A DNA stretch of 7,404 nt from the NCBI GenBank assembly GCA_022561415.1, contig JADFRH010000114.1, positions 1 to 7,404 of the forward strand, read 5' to 3'. Below are positions 5,618 to 7,404 of the stretch, piece by piece. Below the pieces are notes generated by a model. The model was not told where the DNA came from. It was given only the letters and a program-made list of their open reading frames with translations, and ran no database searches. Source of the DNA: Planctomycetota bacterium (GTDB taxonomy: Bacteria; Planctomycetota; Phycisphaerae; UBA1845). The translations under genes were made by a program, and so were the position numbers. Position 1 is the stretch's first letter; every line of letters starts with the position of its first letter.

Positions 5618-7066
5618 ATGACGACAACGACGAATGTAATCGATCAATGGACGAATCAGGAATACAAGTACGGGTTCGTCACCGATATCGAAGCGGACAG
5701 CCTCCCGCCGGGGCTTGATGAAGACGTCGTTCGGGTGATCTCCGCGAAGAAGGATGAACCCGAGTGGCTTCTCGAGTGGCGGCTCAAGGCCTATCGCCAC
5801 TGGCTCACCATGACCGAGCCGACCTGGGCGAACATCACCTACCCGCCGATCGACTACCAGCAGATCATCTACTACTCCGCGCCGAAGAACCCGGCCGACG
5901 GACCCCAGAGTCTCGACGAGGTCGACCCGAAACTGCTCGAGACCTACAAGAAGCTCGGCATCCCGCTCGAGGAGCAGATGGTTCTCGCCGGCGTCGCGGT
6001 CGATGCGGTGTTCGACAGTGTGTCGGTCGCCACGACCTACAAAGCGAAGCTGGCCGAAATAGGCGTCATCTTCTGCCCGTTCTCGGAAGCGGTGAAGGAG
6101 CACCCCGAGCTGGTCAAGAAATACCTGGGCTCGGTGGTTCCTTACTCGGACAATTTCTTCGCGACGCTGAACTCGGCCGTGTTCACCGAGGGGTCTTTTG
6201 TTTACATCCCCAAGGGCGTGCGATGCCCGATGGAGCTCTCGACCTATTTCCGGATCAACGCCAGCGCGACGGGACAGTTTGAACGGACCCTGATCATCGC
6301 CGACGAAGGCGCCCATGTCAGTTACCTCGAAGGCTGCACCGCGCCGATGCGCGACGAGAACCAGCTACACGCGGCCGTGGTCGAGCTGATCGCCTTCGAC
6401 GACGCGACCATCAAGTACTCGACCATTCAGAACTGGTATCCGGGCGACAAGGACGGCAAAGGCGGCATCTACAACTTCGTCACCAAACGCGGCAAGTGCG
6501 CCGGTCGAAGGTCACACATTTCCTGGACGCAGGTCGAGACCGGATCGGCCATCACCTGGAAATACCCGAGCTGTATCCTGCTGGGCGACGACTCCGTCGG
6601 CGAGTTCTACTCGGTGGCCATGACCAACCACCACCAGCAGGCCGACACGGGCACCAAGATGATCCACATCGGCAAGAACACGACCAGCACGATTATCTCG
6701 AAAGGGATCTCGGCCGGGTTCGGGCAGAACACCTATCGCGGCGGGGTGAAGATCAACAAGGGCGCCTCGAATGCCCGGAACTTCACGCAGTGTGATTCGA
6801 TGCTGATTGGCGACAAGTGCGGGGCGCACACGTTTCCCTATATCGATGTCAAGAACAGCACCGCCCACATGGAGCACGAAGCGACGACGTCGCGCATCGG
6901 TGAAGATCAAATGTTTTATTGCAATCAACGCGGCATCTCCACCGAGGACGCCATCTCGATGATCGTCAACGGCTTCTGCAAGGAGGTCTTCAAGGAGCTT
7001 CCGATGGAGTTCGCCGTCGAAGCTCAGAAGCTCCTCGAGGTCAGCCTGGAAGGAAGCGTCGGGTAG
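5618..7066 (+). CDS. sufB: Fe-S cluster assembly scaffold protein SufB
   Basis: This complete 482-residue protein is the core subunit of the SufBC2D scaffold, where Fe-S clusters are built in the cytoplasm. It is collinear with SufB along its whole length, including the N-terminal [10 protein letters not shown] region, the [24 protein letters not shown] block, and the very conserved C-terminal half ([31 protein letters not shown]). Residues equivalent to the E. coli functional sites are present: C240 (EGC, E. coli C254), C392 (TQCDS, E. coli C405), and H420 and E421 (E. coli H433 and E434). The beta-helix core has no gaps. The ribosome binding site is weak (AGAG 5603-5606), in contrast to the strong one on sufA. 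The gene is followed after 102 bases by sufC. SufD is not in view. Confidence 0.97.
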   Translation: MTTTTNVIDQWTNQEYKYGFVTDIEADSLPPGLDEDVVRVISAKKDEPEWLLEWRLKAYRHWLTMTEPTWANITYPPIDYQQIIYYSAPKNPADGPQSLDEVDPKLLETYKKLGIPLEEQMVLAGVAVDAVFDSVSVATTYKAKLAEIGVIFCPFSEAVKEHPELVKKYLGSVVPYSDNFFATLNSAVFTEGSFVYIPKGVRCPMELSTYFRINASATGQFERTLIIADEGAHVSYLEGCTAPMRDENQLHAAVVELIAFDDATIKYSTIQNWYPGDKDGKGGIYNFVTKRGKCAGRRSHISWTQVETGSAITWKYPSCILLGDDSVGEFYSVAMTNHHQQADTGTKMIHIGKNTTSTIISKGISAGFGQNTYRGGVKINKGASNARNFTQCDSMLIGDKCGAHTFPYIDVKNSTAHMEHEATTSRIGEDQMFYCNQRGISTEDAISMIVNGFCKEVFKELPMEFAVEAQKLLEVSLEGSVG

Positions 7067-7168
7067 CGACGCGGTTGCCACGTCCCGACCGGCACACGAT
7101 CAACCACGGAAAGACTGAACCCACGCGGCCAAACGACCGCGATCTGAATAATGGACAAGAGAAGAACA
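7067..7168 (+). other. sufB-sufC intergenic gap
   Basis: These 102 bases hold no gene or clear promoter. A small 5-bp hairpin (CGCGG/CCGCG around 7116-7133) may form. An ATG at 7151 is in frame with sufC six codons early but lacks a ribosome binding site. Confidence 0.4.
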
Positions 7169-7404
7169 ATGCTGGAAATACGAAACTTGCACGCGAGCGT
7201 TGAAGGGAAGGAAATCCTCAAAGGCATCGATCTGAAGGTCGAAGCCGGTGAGGTGCATTCGATCATGGGCCCCAACGGCTCGGGAAAGAGCACGCTGGCC
7301 AAGGTCATCGCCGGCCATCCCGGCTACGAGGTCACGCAGGGCGAGATCCTGCTGGACGGAGAAGACCTTCTCGAGATGAGGCCCGAAGAGCGCAGCCGGG
7401 CCGG
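7169..7404 (+). CDS. sufC: Fe-S cluster assembly ATPase SufC, 5' part (cut by right edge)
   Basis: The first 78 codons of an ABC-type ATPase are visible. The protein begins [20 protein letters not shown] and has the Walker A motif GPNGSGKST at residues 34-42. The SufC-specific flanks are [11 protein letters not shown] and [25 protein letters not shown]. SufC binds SufB and SufD and drives conformational change in the scaffold by ATP hydrolysis; unlike transporter ATPases it is soluble. The signature motif, Walker B and H-loop lie beyond the window. I chose the ATG at 7169 because the family normally begins with this short MLEI strand and a purine-rich stretch (AAGAGAAGAA) precedes it; the in-frame ATG at 7151 would add six residues (MDKRRT). 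Confidence 0.95.
   Translation, partial: MLEIRNLHASVEGKEILKGIDLKVEAGEVHSIMGPNGSGKSTLAKVIAGHPGYEVTQGEILLDGEDLLEMRPEERSRA

Noticed and set aside
5417..6316. 299-codon open frame antisense to sufB
   Set aside because: It mirrors the highly conserved sufB coding sequence; such antisense frames are common in GC-rich genes and it shows no family features.

Overview
The window reads as chromosomal DNA from a GC-rich bacterium with large regulatory genes, most likely a planctomycete (Phycisphaerae-like). The main clue is at the left edge. The open frame there carries a juxtamembrane stretch (YLAGEPIEAKRDS, then YVLKKSLRRHR) typical of planctomycetal transmembrane Ser/Thr kinases, followed by a membrane helix and TPR repeats. 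The lineage call is an inference and would need the full kinase or a marker gene to settle it.

Layout. (1) 3-3008, plus strand: the C-terminal part of a membrane Ser/Thr kinase. The catalytic domain lies off the left edge. What remains is one membrane helix and a duplicated output or sensor region, in which a TolB-like N-terminal domain plus TPR helices occurs twice at about 455 residues per copy. (2) 3009-3128: a short convergent gap with a perfect 7-bp hairpin. It also holds what looks like the broken start of a small zinc-ribbon gene. (3) 3129-4349, minus strand: a complete M19 (renal dipeptidase family) metallopeptidase with a probable lipoprotein signal peptide. (4) 4350-4618: a divergent promoter region with a good sigma70-type promoter facing right. 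(5) 4619 to the right edge, plus strand: a SUF iron-sulfur cluster assembly operon, in the order Rrf2-family regulator, A-type carrier (SufA-like), sufB, sufC (cut by the right edge).

The four right-hand genes form one functional unit. SufB and SufC are parts of the SufBCD scaffold that builds Fe-S clusters, and the A-type protein carries clusters to target proteins. The Rrf2 protein, with four cysteines placed to bind a cluster, probably senses Fe-S status and controls the operon from the promoter just upstream of itself. SufD, SufS and SufE/U are not in the window and would be expected to the right. The intergenic gaps in the operon (84, 102 and 102 bases) are fairly long, and two of them hold clear hairpins that could set different expression levels for regulator, carrier and scaffold.

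I see no mobile element, CRISPR array, tRNA or rRNA. I do not see an obviously new system here. The points most worth a second look are the duplicated TolB/TPR sensor, the zinc-ribbon remnant, the regulator's unusual cysteine spacing, and the hairpins inside the suf operon.
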